A stretch of DNA of 8,125 nucleotides from Gammaproteobacteria bacterium. GTDB taxonomy: Bacteria > Pseudomonadota > Gammaproteobacteria > Enterobacterales > Psychrobiaceae. Numbering within the stretch: the stretch's first letter is position 1; every line of letters starts with the position of its first letter. The stretch lies in NCBI GenBank assembly GCA_013214885.1, contig JABSRS010000139.1, forward strand, positions 1-8,125, in the 5' to 3' direction. Below, piece after piece: positions 7,670 through 8,125 of this stretch. Under the pieces are notes generated by a model. That model made no database searches, had not been told where the DNA came from, and saw nothing but the letters and a program-made list of their open reading frames with translations. A program made the translations under genes and the position numbers.

Positions 7670-8125
7670 ATGGAAATCCTCCGTGGCGCCCCTGCATTAT
7701 CCGAATTTCGTGTTAACAAACTTTTAGCGTTGAGCGATGAACTTAATTTAAACGTCAGTGCAATCTATGCTGAGTTTGTCCATTTTGCTGATTTAACAGC
7801 ACAACTATCGACTACAGAGTTAACCAAGCTAAATAAGCTGTTAACTTATGGGCCAACGATTGCTGAGCACCAACCAAGTGGCAAATTATTGTTGGTTACC
7901 CCACGTCCTGGCACAATTTCTCCTTGGTCTTCTAAGGCTACCGACATTGCCCATAACTGTGGTTTAAATAAAGTTAAGCGTTTAGAGCGTGGTATTGCTT
8001 ACTACGTAGAATCAGACGCACTAACGACTGAGCAGGAACAGGCATTAACTGCACTCTTGCATGACCGTATGGTCGAAGTCATTCTTGCTGAATTCGAACC
8101 GGCGGCAGTACTTTTTGTGCGCACT
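7670..8125 (+). CDS. purL: Phosphoribosylformylglycinamidine synthase, N-terminal part
   Basis: These are the first 152 codons of the large single-chain FGAM synthase of gammaproteobacteria (about 1290-1300 residues in full), which continues beyond the right edge. The enzyme converts FGAR, glutamine and ATP to FGAM in the fourth step of de novo purine synthesis, in the cytoplasm. The start [20 protein letters not shown] and the stretches [43 protein letters not shown] and [11 protein letters not shown] match the E. coli protein almost word for word. This part is the N-terminal PurS-like domain and its linker; the catalytic and glutaminase domains lie outside the window. The ATG at 7670 has GGTGA 8 bases upstream. 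No frameshift is seen. It diverges from mltF. Confidence 0.98.
   Translation, partial: MEILRGAPALSEFRVNKLLALSDELNLNVSAIYAEFVHFADLTAQLSTTELTKLNKLLTYGPTIAEHQPSGKLLLVTPRPGTISPWSSKATDIAHNCGLNKVKRLERGIAYYVESDALTTEQEQALTALLHDRMVEVILAEFEPAAVLFVRT

Noticed and set aside
1..8125. Mobile element, CRISPR array, RNA gene or defence system
   Set aside because: No direct-repeat array, transposase or integrase sequence, terminal inverted repeats, or tRNA/rRNA-like sequence was seen.

Overview
The window looks like a chromosomal segment of a marine-type gammaproteobacterium (Alteromonadales-like; Shewanella, Psychrobium, Moritella or Colwellia relatives are possible, but the genus cannot be fixed by eye). 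Three things point there: PurL is very close to the enterobacterial enzyme at its N-terminus, mltF lies divergently next to purL as is common in gammaproteobacteria, and the AT-leaning DNA carries large multi-domain c-di-GMP proteins.

Layout, left to right. (1) Positions 1-1363, minus strand: a decayed membrane PAS/EAL gene that runs off the left edge. It has a nonsense codon, three reading-frame changes of the same sense, and an apparent internal deletion that joins a PAS domain directly to the second half of a degenerate EAL domain. (2) 1364-1452: an AT-rich spacer with a 9-bp perfect palindrome. (3) 1453-5928, minus: an intact 1491-residue sensor with signal peptide, beta-propellers, Y_Y_Y domain, one membrane helix, two PAS domains, GGDEF and EAL. 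(4) 5929-6029: a short spacer with a hairpin just after the mltF stop. (5) 6030-7487, minus: mltF, a lytic transglycosylase lipoprotein starting at TTG. (6) 7488-7669: the divergent control region, with a candidate promoter for each gene, a CRP-like palindrome in the purL promoter spacer, and three helically phased A-tracts. (7) 7670-8125, plus: the first 152 codons of purL, which continues past the right edge.

How they fit: mltF (cell-wall turnover) and purL (purine synthesis) are housekeeping genes. Beside them are two genes for c-di-GMP signalling, one intact and one dying. The intact sensor should read a periplasmic cue through its propeller/Y_Y_Y part and change cytoplasmic c-di-GMP; its EAL residues are complete, while its GGDEF carries SGDEF and lacks the RxxD inhibitory site. 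I found no mobile element, tRNA, rRNA, CRISPR array, toxin-antitoxin pair or defence system. I see no clear undescribed system. The most informative items are the structure of the decayed gene, the propeller-to-c-di-GMP fusion and the CRP-like site in the purL promoter.
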